Of a DNA stretch of 64,000 nucleotides, positions 49,571 to 57,651 are shown one piece after another. Location of the stretch: contig NZ_LR134266.1 in NCBI RefSeq assembly GCF_900636365.1, positions 757,501 to 821,500 on the forward strand. The letters run 5' to 3'. Each line of letters starts with the position of its first letter. Positions within the stretch are counted from its first letter, which is position 1. The translations under genes were made by a program, and so were the position numbers. The DNA is from Streptococcus viridans. Its GTDB lineage: Bacteria > Bacillota > Bacilli > Lactobacillales > Streptococcaceae. The notes under the pieces are model-generated. The model was not told the origin of the DNA. It searched no databases and saw nothing but the letters and a program-made list of their open reading frames with translations.

Positions 49571-50743
49571 TTAGGAACTTTTGATATTATTTAGTGCCGT
49601 TTCGAAGATTGAGACGGCTTTTTTTGCGCTCTCTTTTGAGAGGTGACTATATATGTCCATTGTCATGGATAAGGTGGAGTGTCCTAGTCGGTGCTGGAGT
49701 TCTTTATATGGTATTCCAGCATTTAATAACAAACTAGCGTGAGTGTGTCGGAAACCGTGAAAACCAACGTCAGGAACTTGCGCCCGTTTAAAATGTATTT
49801 TTAATCTTGCTTGAAGAGTGCGGTTGTTTGGGTATTCATGGATAAAATCTGAAAAGACCACTTTTTCAGTTCTTCCAAGTGTCCAAGCCTCTTTAGTTTG
49901 TCTATGTTTATATTGTTTTAGCATTGTAACCGTTTTGGGGTCAATATCAATATCACGGTAGCTAGATTTTGATTTAGGACTATTAATTTCAAGTCTATAA
50001 TTAAGTGTCTTTGTAATGTGAACAACAGCATTATCAAGATCAATATCAGACCATTCCAACGCCAAAGCTTCATTGATACGGCAACCAGTAGCAAGTAGAA
50101 ACTTGTAAAGAGTGATACAAAAGAGATTTTTGAAGCTAGTTTGATCCAAATTATCCAAGTATTCGAAGAATTGTTTTAATTCTGGATCTGTAAAATGCTT
50201 TGTCTTTACCTTGTTCTTTTCTTTTTTGATCTTTGGTACTAGTATATCTTTTGCAGGATTGGAAGCAATCGCTTGTAATGAAGCTCCATACTGTAAGATA
50301 CGCTTATTGAATGAGTGGAGTTGCCCATATCGTTTAAAGCCCCCATCATTTTGGTTGTAATCTCTAGCCCATTTGTTCACTTGTTGCTGAATAATGGCAG
50401 GGGTCAACTTATCTAGTTTGTACGATCCAAAAGCGGGGCGTAAATAATTTTCTATCTGTGACTTGATAGCGATTTGAGAGTTTGTTTTGATCGTGGGTGA
50501 GTAAGTTTCCCACCAACTATCTAGTAATTCGCTATATGTTTCAAATTGAGTAAAAGCGGTACGAGTTGCACCGTTCTTTTCAAATTCAACTTTTGCTTGT
50601 AAAGCCTTGTTCTTAATTTCTTTCTTGGTACGGGCTGAAATGGTTGTTTTAATCTTCTTCCCTGTGATTGAATCAATACCAAGATATAAGCTGGTGCGGT
50701 ACACGGTTGTACCGTCTTTCTTTTTGTATTCTGTAATATTCAT
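49571..50743 (-). CDS. int: Tyrosine-recombinase integrase
   Basis: Catalyses integration and excision between the 15-bp att cores. 390 aa: N-terminal arm-binding region (MNITEYKKKDGTTVYRTSLY), SAM-like core-binding domain (about 60-160), then the catalytic domain with arginine in TGCRINEAL, HGFRHTHASLLLNAG (H-x-x-R) and the nucleophile tyrosine in MTMDIYSHLS. The 3' end faces attL, the normal position for such elements. Confidence 0.95.
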   Translation of the reverse strand: MNITEYKKKDGTTVYRTSLYLGIDSITGKKIKTTISARTKKEIKNKALQAKVEFEKNGATRTAFTQFETYSELLDSWWETYSPTIKTNSQIAIKSQIENYLRPAFGSYKLDKLTPAIIQQQVNKWARDYNQNDGGFKRYGQLHSFNKRILQYGASLQAIASNPAKDILVPKIKKEKNKVKTKHFTDPELKQFFEYLDNLDQTSFKNLFCITLYKFLLATGCRINEALALEWSDIDLDNAVVHITKTLNYRLEINSPKSKSSYRDIDIDPKTVTMLKQYKHRQTKEAWTLGRTEKVVFSDFIHEYPNNRTLQARLKIHFKRAQVPDVGFHGFRHTHASLLLNAGIPYKELQHRLGHSTLSMTMDIYSHLSKESAKKAVSIFETALNNIKSS

Positions 50744-50765
50744 GATCTAAACCTTTCTAATTCAT

Positions 50766-50791
50766 CAGCAGGCAAGCCGTAAAGGTTTTAG
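50766..50791. repeat. 26-bp repeat, copy 1, upstream of int
   Basis: CAGCAGGCAAGCCGTAAAGG then TTTTAG; 25 of 26 bases match 53692-53717. The first 11 bases recur inverted at 59148-59158 near attR. The surrounding 50744-51042 gap has no gene; it also holds a tandem GCTAAGGTTT duplication near 50970. Confidence 0.7.
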
Positions 50792-51042
50792 TTTGTGGTT
50801 TATATCATGCCAGGGCTTCACAGAATGCCCTGTATTCGATTTTAAAGGGTCAGACGGTTGGATTATATATCGGATTTAGAAAGCGTGTATAGGGCTTGTA
50901 TTAGACGGTTAAAGCACACTTTATTTTTTAAAATCGGAGTTTTCGGACACCCTAAAGAAAAATAGAAGTGCTAAGGTTTGCTAAGGTTTGATATATATAA
51001 TCTTTGAACTTAGAATAGGCGAAAATATCTATTTTATAAGAA

Positions 51043-51858
51043 TTACTTCAGTTCAATTAGTTTATTGTGAATTTTTTCAGTTAAGGCTTTTTGTTGGCTA
51101 GCAGTGAGGTGGTGAGAGGTACGAATTACGATAGTACCATACACGTAATGAGATCCAGGATCTAATATTCCACCGTCAAACGCTGATAGGTAAGTATTTC
51201 TCTTTTCAGCTTCTTCTTTGGTCTTGTATACTTCAATGCAACCGCCTGCTTCAGTCCCCTTATCTAATAGATCAGTCCCCTCAACAGGTTCTGTTACCTG
51301 GTTATCTGCAAAATAGATAGAAGCAGTATAGCCACCTTGTTTATTTAATATTCCATTAGGGTCATTTTCTTCTGTAGCATGTTGTACTTCTTGGATTGTA
51401 TCGATTTCTTTCAACCGTTCCTCAACAAAAGAATCCTTGGGGTTTGTAATCTGTGCTAGTTGCTTAACGCTGTTTTGGTAAGCTGTTAGTTTCTCAGTGA
51501 GGTTTTTTTGAGTTTCAGAATAATCGACAGGTTTTGCAATTTCTTTCGCTTGATCTTCGATCTTTTGTGTATCGCTTTCCATTTTTGGGGCTTTACGAAT
51601 CGAGTTTTTTGCTTCTTTGACAGCAGTTTTTAAATCTTCTAAAGTCTTAGCTTCTAATGGTTCAGCTTTTTCTTTAATGATTTTTTCAGTATCAGCAATT
51701 TGTTTTTCAATTGCTTTATTATTCTCATTAAGAGTATCAACAGACTTTTCAAAGTGACTTATTGCAGTTTGGTGTGGTGCATACTCCGAGAAATAATAGC
51801 TTGCTCCACCAGTGGCAAGAGCTAAAACAACAGCAGTAGTAATAACATTCTTTTTCAT
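51043..51858 (-). CDS. Hypothetical membrane-anchored coiled-coil protein of the satellite
   Basis: A 271-aa protein. The N-terminal membrane or signal helix (KKNVITTAVVLALATGG) is followed by a long coiled-coil region (about 35-150, rich in Lys, Glu and Ala). A C-terminal globular domain contains EAGGCIEVYKTKEEAEKRN. It is probably exported and anchored to the membrane. Similar single-helix surface proteins on prophages can block superinfection, but nothing here proves that. RBS AGGAG lies before the start. Confidence 0.65.
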   Translation of the reverse strand: MKKNVITTAVVLALATGGASYYFSEYAPHQTAISHFEKSVDTLNENNKAIEKQIADTEKIIKEKAEPLEAKTLEDLKTAVKEAKNSIRKAPKMESDTQKIEDQAKEIAKPVDYSETQKNLTEKLTAYQNSVKQLAQITNPKDSFVEERLKEIDTIQEVQHATEENDPNGILNKQGGYTASIYFADNQVTEPVEGTDLLDKGTEAGGCIEVYKTKEEAEKRNTYLSAFDGGILDPGSHYVYGTIVIRTSHHLTASQQKALTEKIHNKLIELK

Positions 51859-51974
51859 AATTTTTCTCCTAAAAGTTTTAAATAATATCCTAATCTTTTA
51901 TTTTTCTAGTATTTTAACAAACCATGCATTTCACGCGCTTAAATCATATTTTGAGCGGTTATTTTTCCCAACTG

Positions 51975-52079
51975 CTACAAGTTGGACTTACTAATATTCA
52001 GTTCTTTAGCTATGTAGTCAAAAGACTTTCCAGACGCTCTTAATCTAACAAATTCTGTCTTTGTTTCTTGGCTCTTCAA
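51975..52079 (-). CDS. 34-residue helix-turn-helix peptide or remnant
   Basis: TTG start with GAGGAG 9 nt upstream, overlapping the end of the previous gene. The peptide (SQETKTEFVRLRASGKSFDY...) has the look of the first helix-turn-helix of a phage transposase/terminase-type DNA-binding protein and stops abruptly after ISKSNL. It is either a true micro-protein or a truncated gene. Confidence 0.4.
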   Translation of the reverse strand: MKSQETKTEFVRLRASGKSFDYIAKELNISKSNL

Positions 52080-52085
52080 TAAGTA

Positions 52086-52295
52086 TCACTCCTCTGCGTC
52101 CTCGTCTTGTTTTTGTTGATCTCTTATACTTTCAATTAAAAAGAAGATAAGCGTAAGGGTAAACGGTGTTGCTAAATTTTCTACTAAACTTGTTAACCCT
52201 TTATCATCAATGTAAGGCAATGCATACAGTAGCACCCCTAGGCCTGTTAGTGCAAAGCTACATAATATAGCTACTCTGCGGTTTTCTTTATTCAT
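52086..52295 (-). CDS. Small two-TM protein of the satellite
   Basis: A 69-aa protein with two hydrophobic segments (about 8-28 and 38-58) and an acidic tail ending KQDEDAEE. It starts 2 bases after the stop of the similarly built gene upstream, and the two share the pattern PF-LxLxFF before a charged tail. It may be a diverged duplicate. Function unknown. Confidence 0.6.
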   Translation of the reverse strand: MNKENRRVAILCSFALTGLGVLLYALPYIDDKGLTSLVENLATPFTLTLIFFLIESIRDQQKQDEDAEE

Positions 52296-52297
52296 CT

Positions 52298-52552
52298 TTA
52301 TTGATCCTCTTCTTTGTTCTTTCTTTCGTTATACTTGTCTAGTACTTCAAAACTTTTATCGAAAGCAAAGAAACCTAAACCTAAAGCAAACGGCGCGCCC
52401 ACTATTTCTAACACTTTTGTCCATTTGTCTCCTATGCATTCGTAGTTATAAGCTAATATCCCCATAACCGTAACTATGATAGCTAAAGCCCATACTCCCC
52501 AATCTGCGTCAGCTAATACTTTTCCTTTTTCTGTTCTACTTTTTTTACTCAT
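52298..52552 (-). CDS. Small two-TM protein of the satellite
   Basis: An 84-aa protein with two hydrophobic segments (about 19-37 and 50-67) between a basic N-terminus and an acidic/basic tail (YNERKNKEEDQ). The frame continues upstream, but the ATG at 52552 has AAAGGA 8 nt before it. Sits directly before the related 69-aa gene. Function unknown; a membrane role in phage exclusion or regulation is possible. Confidence 0.6.
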   Translation of the reverse strand: MSKKSRTEKGKVLADADWGVWALAIIVTVMGILAYNYECIGDKWTKVLEIVGAPFALGLGFFAFDKSFEVLDKYNERKNKEEDQ

Positions 52553-52690
52553 GATGATTTTCCTTTCATTTTTGGCTTTTTCTACTTCCGCTAATACTAA
52601 TTTATAGAACACAGCTCATTATCAACCTTAAATTAATAATGGCTGTGATCTCTTCTTGTTGTTGATAATAGTTGATTTATTTAACAAAAT

Positions 52691-53203
52691 TTAACCTTTA
52701 TTATTTTTATTAATTTTGTTTTCTAATCGATATCTTAATAGATTTTCTGCTGTGTATTTTGCCTGGTATTCGGTCATTTTATCCACGATTTCATCCAGAG
52801 ATTTGGCACTTTCTTTAATAAATTCCAAAGCTTCTACTATTTGTTTGGGAGGTAATTGTTCATTTTTTACCCCTTCAATTAATAAATCAATAGTATCTAC
52901 AATTCCTTGAGTTTGTAACTCAAAATATGAATTTGCTTGCGAAAATGCTTCGCTTATTGTTCTTTCTAATCCTTTTGTAGAAATCAAAAGATCATTCTGT
53001 AATTCTGATATTTTAGTATCATAACCCAATAAATACCCTACACTTACATTAAAAAAATCGGCAAGTTGTTTGGCCTTTTCTGGTTTGATTTGGCTTTCTC
53101 CATTTTCCCAATTTTGAAGAGTTCTATAATGAACCCTTAAAATTTCTGCTAACTCTTTTTGAGATAACTTTTTTTCTTGTCTTAATTCTTTCAATCTATT
53201 CAT
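52691..53203 (-). CDS. XRE-family repressor (CI/Stl-like)
   Basis: A 170-aa regulator with an N-terminal helix-turn-helix (LRQEKKLSQKELAEILRVHY and RTLQNWENGE, about 7-37) and a helical C-terminal region without the LexA-type protease motifs. It is divergent from a Cro-like gene, the classical lysogeny switch. In PICIs the equivalent repressor (Stl) is released by a helper-phage protein rather than by RecA cleavage, consistent with the missing protease domain. Inference by position and fold. Confidence 0.85.
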   Translation of the reverse strand: MNRLKELRQEKKLSQKELAEILRVHYRTLQNWENGESQIKPEKAKQLADFFNVSVGYLLGYDTKISELQNDLLISTKGLERTISEAFSQANSYFELQTQGIVDTIDLLIEGVKNEQLPPKQIVEALEFIKESAKSLDEIVDKMTEYQAKYTAENLLRYRLENKINKNNKG

Positions 53204-53284
53204 TTTTAAATTGCCTTTCTCAAATGATTATATACTATATTTTGAAAAAAGTACATTTATTTTGTGCAAAATACAAAAAAATAG

Positions 53285-53313
53285 TTGACAAACGAAAAAA
53301 AGGTGTGTATCAT
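53285..53313 (+). promoter_or_regulatory. Rightward satellite promoter
   Basis: TTGACA, 17 bases, TATCAT, in the repressor-Cro intergenic region. Inverted-repeat-like pieces (TGCACA/TGTGTA near 53324-53344, and TTTTGTGCAAAA near 53258) are likely repressor or Cro operators. Confidence 0.7.
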
Positions 53314-53382
53314 ATAGTTATAGATGCACAATAAAAATGTGTATTGTTGTTTTTATTGAAGCTTTTGGGAAAGGAGTAAAAG

Positions 53383-53583
53383 ATGAGTAAATTACGAGGT
53401 TATCGGGTTATGTTAGGCCTGACTCAGCAAGAAATGGCTGATAAGCTAGAAATTTCTTTACAATCATACAATAATAAGGAACTAGCTAAAACAGCTTTTA
53501 ATGATAAAGAGCGCCTGATAATCAAGTCAATGGTTGCGAAAATCAAACCAGATATAACTATAGATGAATTGTTTTATAGCTAG
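53383..53583 (+). CDS. Cro-like helix-turn-helix protein
   Basis: A 66-aa protein made almost entirely of an XRE helix-turn-helix (LRGYRVMLGLTQQEMADKLE, then ISLQSYNNKE). First gene of the rightward operon, after the promoter at 53285-53313 and an AAAGGAG ribosome site. It likely opposes the divergent repressor. Confidence 0.8.
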   Translation: MSKLRGYRVMLGLTQQEMADKLEISLQSYNNKELAKTAFNDKERLIIKSMVAKIKPDITIDELFYS

Positions 53584-53691
53584 AAAAAACGATGTAGGAA
53601 AATGAACTCACCGTAAGGCGCGTGAGGCAATAAAAAAAAGCCTGTAGCCACCAACTAACAAGCCTTAAATGGAATTAACTAAAACACAGGA

Positions 53692-53717
53692 CAGCAGGCA
53701 AGCCGTAAGGGTTTTAG
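53692..53717. repeat. 26-bp repeat, copy 2
   Basis: CAGCAGGCAAGCCGTAAGGG then TTTTAG; matches 50766-50791 at 25 of 26 bases. It lies between the Cro-like gene and the next small gene. Confidence 0.7.
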
Positions 53718-53816
53718 GAAATATTTTTATGGTTAAATTATACCATTCTTTGGTGTTTATTAAAAGTCGAAAAAGACTTAGTACAGAAGTATATTAAAGA
53801 AAGATTGGAGAACAAC

Positions 53817-53996
53817 ATGAACAAAACAGAATTGATCAACAAGATTGATAAGGCAATGAATCGGCTAGATTTCTTAGCTGAAATTATGGAGGGTGAAAAA
53901 ACTCTAATCACTGGTTTAAATACCATTTGTAACATTCTTTTTGAAATTCGTGGAGAGGTTTCACTTAACGGGATCAAGGAGGATGAAAATGTTTAG
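53817..53996 (+). CDS. Small hypothetical satellite protein
   Basis: A 59-aa helical protein of unknown family. The ATG at 53817 is preferred over an upstream TTG because GGAG at 53807-53810 is 6 nt from it. It overlaps the next gene by 8 bases. Small early proteins in this position of satellites are often regulators, but no motif supports this. Confidence 0.55.
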   Translation: MNKTELINKIDKAMNRLDFLAEIMEGEKTLITGLNTICNILFEIRGEVSLNGIKEDENV

Positions 53997-54261
53997 TTTG
54001 AGTAAAGAAAGTGAATTTGATTTATCTCACGCGCTTCTAGACCTGGTAGATAATTTTTTAAAATCTAAAAGCCAACCAGAACAAAGACTTTTGGGCCTTA
54101 TGACAGCAAAGCAGTTAAAAGATGAACTTAACGTAACAGACAACACACTGAAACGATGGGAAGAAAAAGGCTTGAAACGTTACCAACCACCTTTAGAAGA
54201 CACGCGCAAAGCGTACTATAAAGTGAGTGATATCTTGATCTTTTTGGGGGTGGAAGAATGA
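53989..54261 (+). CDS. MerR-like helix-turn-helix protein, candidate excisionase
   Basis: A 90-aa protein. The C-terminal half holds a winged-helix motif of the MerR/excisionase type (MTAKQLKDELNVTDNTLKRW, then EEKGLKRYQ) followed by YYKVSDILIFL. It starts at the ATG at 53989 (AAGGAGG just before it). Position in the early operon and domain fit a recombination directionality factor or a transcription regulator. Confidence 0.7.
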   Translation: MFSLSKESEFDLSHALLDLVDNFLKSKSQPEQRLLGLMTAKQLKDELNVTDNTLKRWEEKGLKRYQPPLEDTRKAYYKVSDILIFLGVEE

Positions 54262-54404
54262 CAAGATTTGATATACACCCTGCAAATGGTAGAGGGTTAA
54301 GAGTTGGAGAAATGGACGTATACAAGGATAGACGACCAACAGTAGAGCAGTTGAAAGAACAAAAGCGACTTAAGAAGTTAAGAAAAAAACGTAGAAAGGG
54401 ATAA
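54258..54404 (+). CDS. Small highly basic satellite protein
   Basis: A 48-aa protein overlapping the previous stop (ATGA). Its C-terminal half is almost all Lys and Arg (EQKRLKKLRKKRRKG), suggesting nucleic-acid binding. No family recognised. Directly upstream of the replication helicase gene. Confidence 0.6.
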   Translation: MTRFDIHPANGRGLRVGEMDVYKDRRPTVEQLKEQKRLKKLRKKRRKG

Positions 54405-54411
54405 TATAGAT

Positions 54412-56001
54412 TTGGGAAATGAAGAAACTTATTTTTTATCACTTAGAGGAGCAAGAGGTCAATTAGGCTTTGAGTGTGACATTATAAAGGACAAAGCCTA
54501 TCAACAAGCGTACCAGGAAGTTAAAAGCGACCCTAAGCAACTTGAAAAGGTTAATAGTGGTTCAATTACTGAAATGGAACTGGAGGTATTAGCCAAAGAA
54601 CAAGCACAAAAGGCAAGAAAAAAGGCCTTGCCGTCTTCAACCTTAGGGGTTGCTTTAATGCTTCGGAAATTCGTGCGATTTATTAGAATTAAGCCTGAAG
54701 TGCAGGGACAGAAAGCGCCATTGTATTATTATGATCCTGATAAAGGAATATGGCTTGAAGATAACGAGTTTTTACAGGATTTAATTTCAGTTATATATCC
54801 TGAAGTAACGGAAAAAAAGGCGTTTGATATTCTCTATAAAATTGCACATCAAAGTACACTTAGAAAGATACAGAGCAATTATACTGTTATCGGGGATAAG
54901 CTTTACAATTCAGATTCTGAAGAGTTTGAAGAGCTGACACCTAGTGTAATTGTAACTAGAAAGATTAAAACGGGGTACAATCCTGAAGCTGAAGAACCAA
55001 CTATAAAAGGTTGGAAACCCAGCAAGTGGCTTTCTGAATTGTTTGACAATGACCAGGAACTATATAACCTAGCTATTCAAATTATTAAAGCAAGTATCAC
55101 AGGAAGATCCTTAAAAAATATCTTTTGGCTTTATGGAGAGGGTGGAACTGGTAAAGGTACTTTTCAGCAATTACTCATAAACTTGGTAGGTATGGAAAAT
55201 GTAGCAAGTTTGAAAATGACTGAGTTTGATAAAAGCCGTTTTTCTACCTCTATCCTTTTAGGTAAAACTTTGGTTATCGGGGACGACGTACAAAAGGATG
55301 CAATTATTAGAGATACCTCTAATATGTTTAGTCTTGCAACAGGGGACATCATGACCATAGAAGATAAAGGGAAGCGCCCTTATAGTTTACGTTTAAATAT
55401 GACTATTGTACAATCGTCTAATGGTTTACCAAGAATGAACGGGGACAGAGAAGCGATTGATAGACGGTTTAAAATTTTACCTTTTACTAAAGTCTTTAAA
55501 GGCAAACCAAACAAGGCTATCAAAGACTACTACATTAACAAGAAAGAAGTTTTAGAATACTTCACGCGCATAGCTCTTGAAACACCAACAGAAGATATTA
55601 CACCTAAGAAATCAAAAGAGATTTTAAGGGAGTATCACGAAGAAAATAACCCTGTTATCGCTTTTGTATCGTCATTCTTTACTGAAGATCTAACTAGTGA
55701 GTTTTTACCTAACAGTTTTGTATTCCATAACTGGAAAGCATATACTGAACATTATGGAATTAAGCTACATAAATCAGAAATGAGCTTACACAGAGAGATT
55801 AAAAATAATCTTCCTAGTTGGATAACCACAGGGCAGAAAACAATATCAGCAGGGAGACAACTTCCCGCTGGCTTCTATCCTAATGAGGATAAAACCCCCT
55901 ACGCTCAGGTATATTTCAATGGCAGGGAAAAACCTGAACGACGTAAAAAATCTAGGAATGAACGGGGATATTTTAACGGAAATGCTAAAAAGAGAAAATG
56001 A
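54412..56001 (+). CDS. Phage/plasmid replication SF3 helicase (D5/P4 primase C-terminal type)
   Basis: 529 aa with a TTG start; GAAAGGG lies upstream. Walker A GEGGTGKGTF (about 241-250), Walker B VIGDDVQKD (about 287-295) and the SSNGLPRM sensor segment (about 335) form an SF3 ATPase like that of P4-type replication proteins. No archaeo-eukaryotic primase or Toprim motif was seen in the N-terminus, so the primase function may come from the host. It sits beside an iteron cluster, consistent with a replication initiator. Confidence 0.88.
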   Translation: MGNEETYFLSLRGARGQLGFECDIIKDKAYQQAYQEVKSDPKQLEKVNSGSITEMELEVLAKEQAQKARKKALPSSTLGVALMLRKFVRFIRIKPEVQGQKAPLYYYDPDKGIWLEDNEFLQDLISVIYPEVTEKKAFDILYKIAHQSTLRKIQSNYTVIGDKLYNSDSEEFEELTPSVIVTRKIKTGYNPEAEEPTIKGWKPSKWLSELFDNDQELYNLAIQIIKASITGRSLKNIFWLYGEGGTGKGTFQQLLINLVGMENVASLKMTEFDKSRFSTSILLGKTLVIGDDVQKDAIIRDTSNMFSLATGDIMTIEDKGKRPYSLRLNMTIVQSSNGLPRMNGDREAIDRRFKILPFTKVFKGKPNKAIKDYYINKKEVLEYFTRIALETPTEDITPKKSKEILREYHEENNPVIAFVSSFFTEDLTSEFLPNSFVFHNWKAYTEHYGIKLHKSEMSLHREIKNNLPSWITTGQKTISAGRQLPAGFYPNEDKTPYAQVYFNGREKPERRKKSRNERGYFNGNAKKRK

Positions 56002-56290
56002 TTTTATACACTCTATACACTTCTAAATGAAAGTGTGGGAGCTAGAACCCTTAGAGCACCAAGGGGTTTAGACACTTTATACACTCTATACACTAGGTTT
56101 TTTCTCTTACAGTATATTTGTTATTATTAAGGGCTCAATAATTCTCTATATATATTTTATTTTAAGTGTATAAAGTGTATAAAGTGTATAGAAATAGAGC
56201 TAAAGCCTTGATATAACTGATAGAAAAATCTATACACTTCTAAAATAAAGTGTATAGAATTTGTAAAAAGTGTATAGAATTTGGACAAAA
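56001..56290. other. Iteron-rich candidate replication origin of the satellite
   Basis: About ten copies of GTGTATA or its complement TATACAC in 280 bases, several as tandem 11-mers (AAGTGTATAAA; AGTGTATAGAA), in both orientations around an AT-rich stretch. It lies directly after the SF3 helicase gene, the arrangement seen at SaPI-type origins where Rep binds iterons. Confidence 0.7.
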
Positions 56291-56302
56291 AGGAGCAAAC
56301 AA

Positions 56303-56479
56303 ATGAAAACTAAATTATTTATTTATCGTGCCTGGAAACAACCATTAGAAGATTTTGAGCAAGAAGTGAATGACTTTTTGGCCACTGTTCAATTGGTGGA
56401 TGTGAAGATCTCAGGGGCAACGTTGGGCAGTAGCGAAGATATGTCAGCACAGACTACCTTATTAGTGGTTTATCAATAA
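56303..56479 (+). CDS. Cse60-like small phage protein
   Basis: A 58-aa protein. The shape (MKTKLFIY..., then a strand with VDVKISGATLGSSED, then TTLLVVYQ) resembles the small sporulation-protein Cse60-like family found in Firmicute phages. Function unknown. The ATG at 56303 has AGGAG at 56291-56295; the earlier frame lies inside the iteron region. Confidence 0.55.
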   Translation: MKTKLFIYRAWKQPLEDFEQEVNDFLATVQLVDVKISGATLGSSEDMSAQTTLLVVYQ

Positions 56480-56514
56480 GGATAAAAAGTACTTAGAAGG
56501 CAGAGAGGGCACAA

Positions 56515-56925
56515 ATGGAATTAGAGCAATTAAATGAAAGGCTAGAAAATATAAAATGGCTAGATAAAGAAATAGAGGCACTTAAATTAGAAATAGAATC
56601 ACTTGATAGTGGGGTATATAAGCGTAATCATCTTTCTGCTTCACCATTTCAAAAAAATACTAATAATAATGCTGAAAACAAAATAGTTTCTACTATTAAG
56701 TTGAAAGAAGACCTGGAAGAACGACTGGATAGGGTTATTGAAGAACGCCTGGAAATCGTTGGGATGATTGACAAAAACCCATACGTTTTGGAACGTACAG
56801 TGCTACGTTTATTCTACGTCAGCAACTTGCCGAACTGGGCTGTGGCGGAAAAAATAGATAGATCAGTATCAGCAATGTACCTGATTCTAAGAAGAGGAAA
56901 AGAACGATTAGCGAAGATTTTATAG
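56515..56925 (+). CDS. DUF1492-like (ArpU/sigma-like) phage transcription regulator
   Basis: A 136-aa protein: N-terminal coiled coil (about 1-85) and C-terminal helix-turn-helix of the sigma-70 region 4 type (LPNWAVAEKIDRSVSAMYLI, then LRRGKERLAKIL). DUF1492/ArpU proteins act late in phage gene lists, controlling late transcription. Last gene before the gap and cargo. Confidence 0.75.
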   Translation: MELEQLNERLENIKWLDKEIEALKLEIESLDSGVYKRNHLSASPFQKNTNNNAENKIVSTIKLKEDLEERLDRVIEERLEIVGMIDKNPYVLERTVLRLFYVSNLPNWAVAEKIDRSVSAMYLILRRGKERLAKIL

Positions 56926-57169
56926 AAAAGATAAGTGGTGCGCGTGTTTTACCAATTGAAAAAAAACAAAAATGTTATCATTTGCTAAGGTTTTAAATAC
57001 AATAGGAAAAGGAAAATGCTATTTAAAATACCTGCAGGCTGACAATTACTAACATTTAAAAAGCAATAAGAAAAAACTAATTATTTTACCTTTTCAATTC
57101 AATAAAATACTGAAGGGATTGGATCTTTTAAAAGTTGGTAAATGGTAAAGGAAGAATTTATAAATGGTT

Positions 57170-57319
57170 TTAGTCCAGGTATATTCTATCTAATTGATCA
57201 TTCAATAATTCGATAGATTTTTCTAATTTCAAAATTCTATCTTTTAGATCTTCAATATTGAGACGTTCGTCTAGTTTTAGTTCATTAAGTTTAATTTGTA
57301 AAATAATATCTTGAATCAT
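57170..57319 (-). CDS. Possible small coiled-coil ORF
   Basis: A 49-codon minus-strand frame encoding a regular heptad-like peptide (IKLNELKLDERLNIEDLKDR). There is no ribosome binding site, so expression is doubtful; it may be a remnant. Confidence 0.3.
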   Translation of the reverse strand: MIQDIILQIKLNELKLDERLNIEDLKDRILKLEKSIELLNDQLDRIYLD

Positions 57320-57322
57320 AAG

Positions 57323-57353
57323 AAAATGGTAACAAAATACTTGTTATCATTTT
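57323..57353. terminator. Hairpin in the gap, possible terminator
   Basis: AAAATGGTAACAA pairs with TTGTTATCATTTT (one wobble), followed by TAATTTT. It could isolate the cargo operon from upstream satellite transcription. Confidence 0.5.
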
Positions 57354-57651
57354 TAATTTTCTCTATTTGGTCTTTTTTAGCTAATCGGGTATTAGTGAAG
57401 GGAACTTTTTCAAAGTTAGAGCATTGAAAACAAAGAAAGAAAAACTTTTATAATATTGAAGATAGAGTTGATAATACATTTTTTAAATTGTTAGCTAATA
57501 AAATCAAAGTATTGAAAGAAATATTTTCAAAATAAAGAAATAAATTAATACACGTAATGAGTGTTTTATGATATACTGGAATAGTGTATAGAAAATTAAT
57601 CTATATATAAAAATAATTTTATAATTTAGTGGCGAGAACTGAGGTCGATAA

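Larger units (their letters stand above)
56926..57651. other. Very AT-rich gap before the TAC operon
   Basis: About 725 bases with no convincing gene. It holds a TTTGCTAAGGTTT motif shared with the int upstream region (56981 and near 50977), a hairpin at 57323-57353, an iteron-like GTGTATAGAAA near 57584, and a promoter for the operon to the right (TATAAT near 57620 or TGATATACT near 57569). Confidence 0.5.

Noticed and set aside
57426..57535. Possible peptide in the AT-rich gap before the TAC operon
   Set aside because: Frames are interrupted within a few codons and have no ribosome site.
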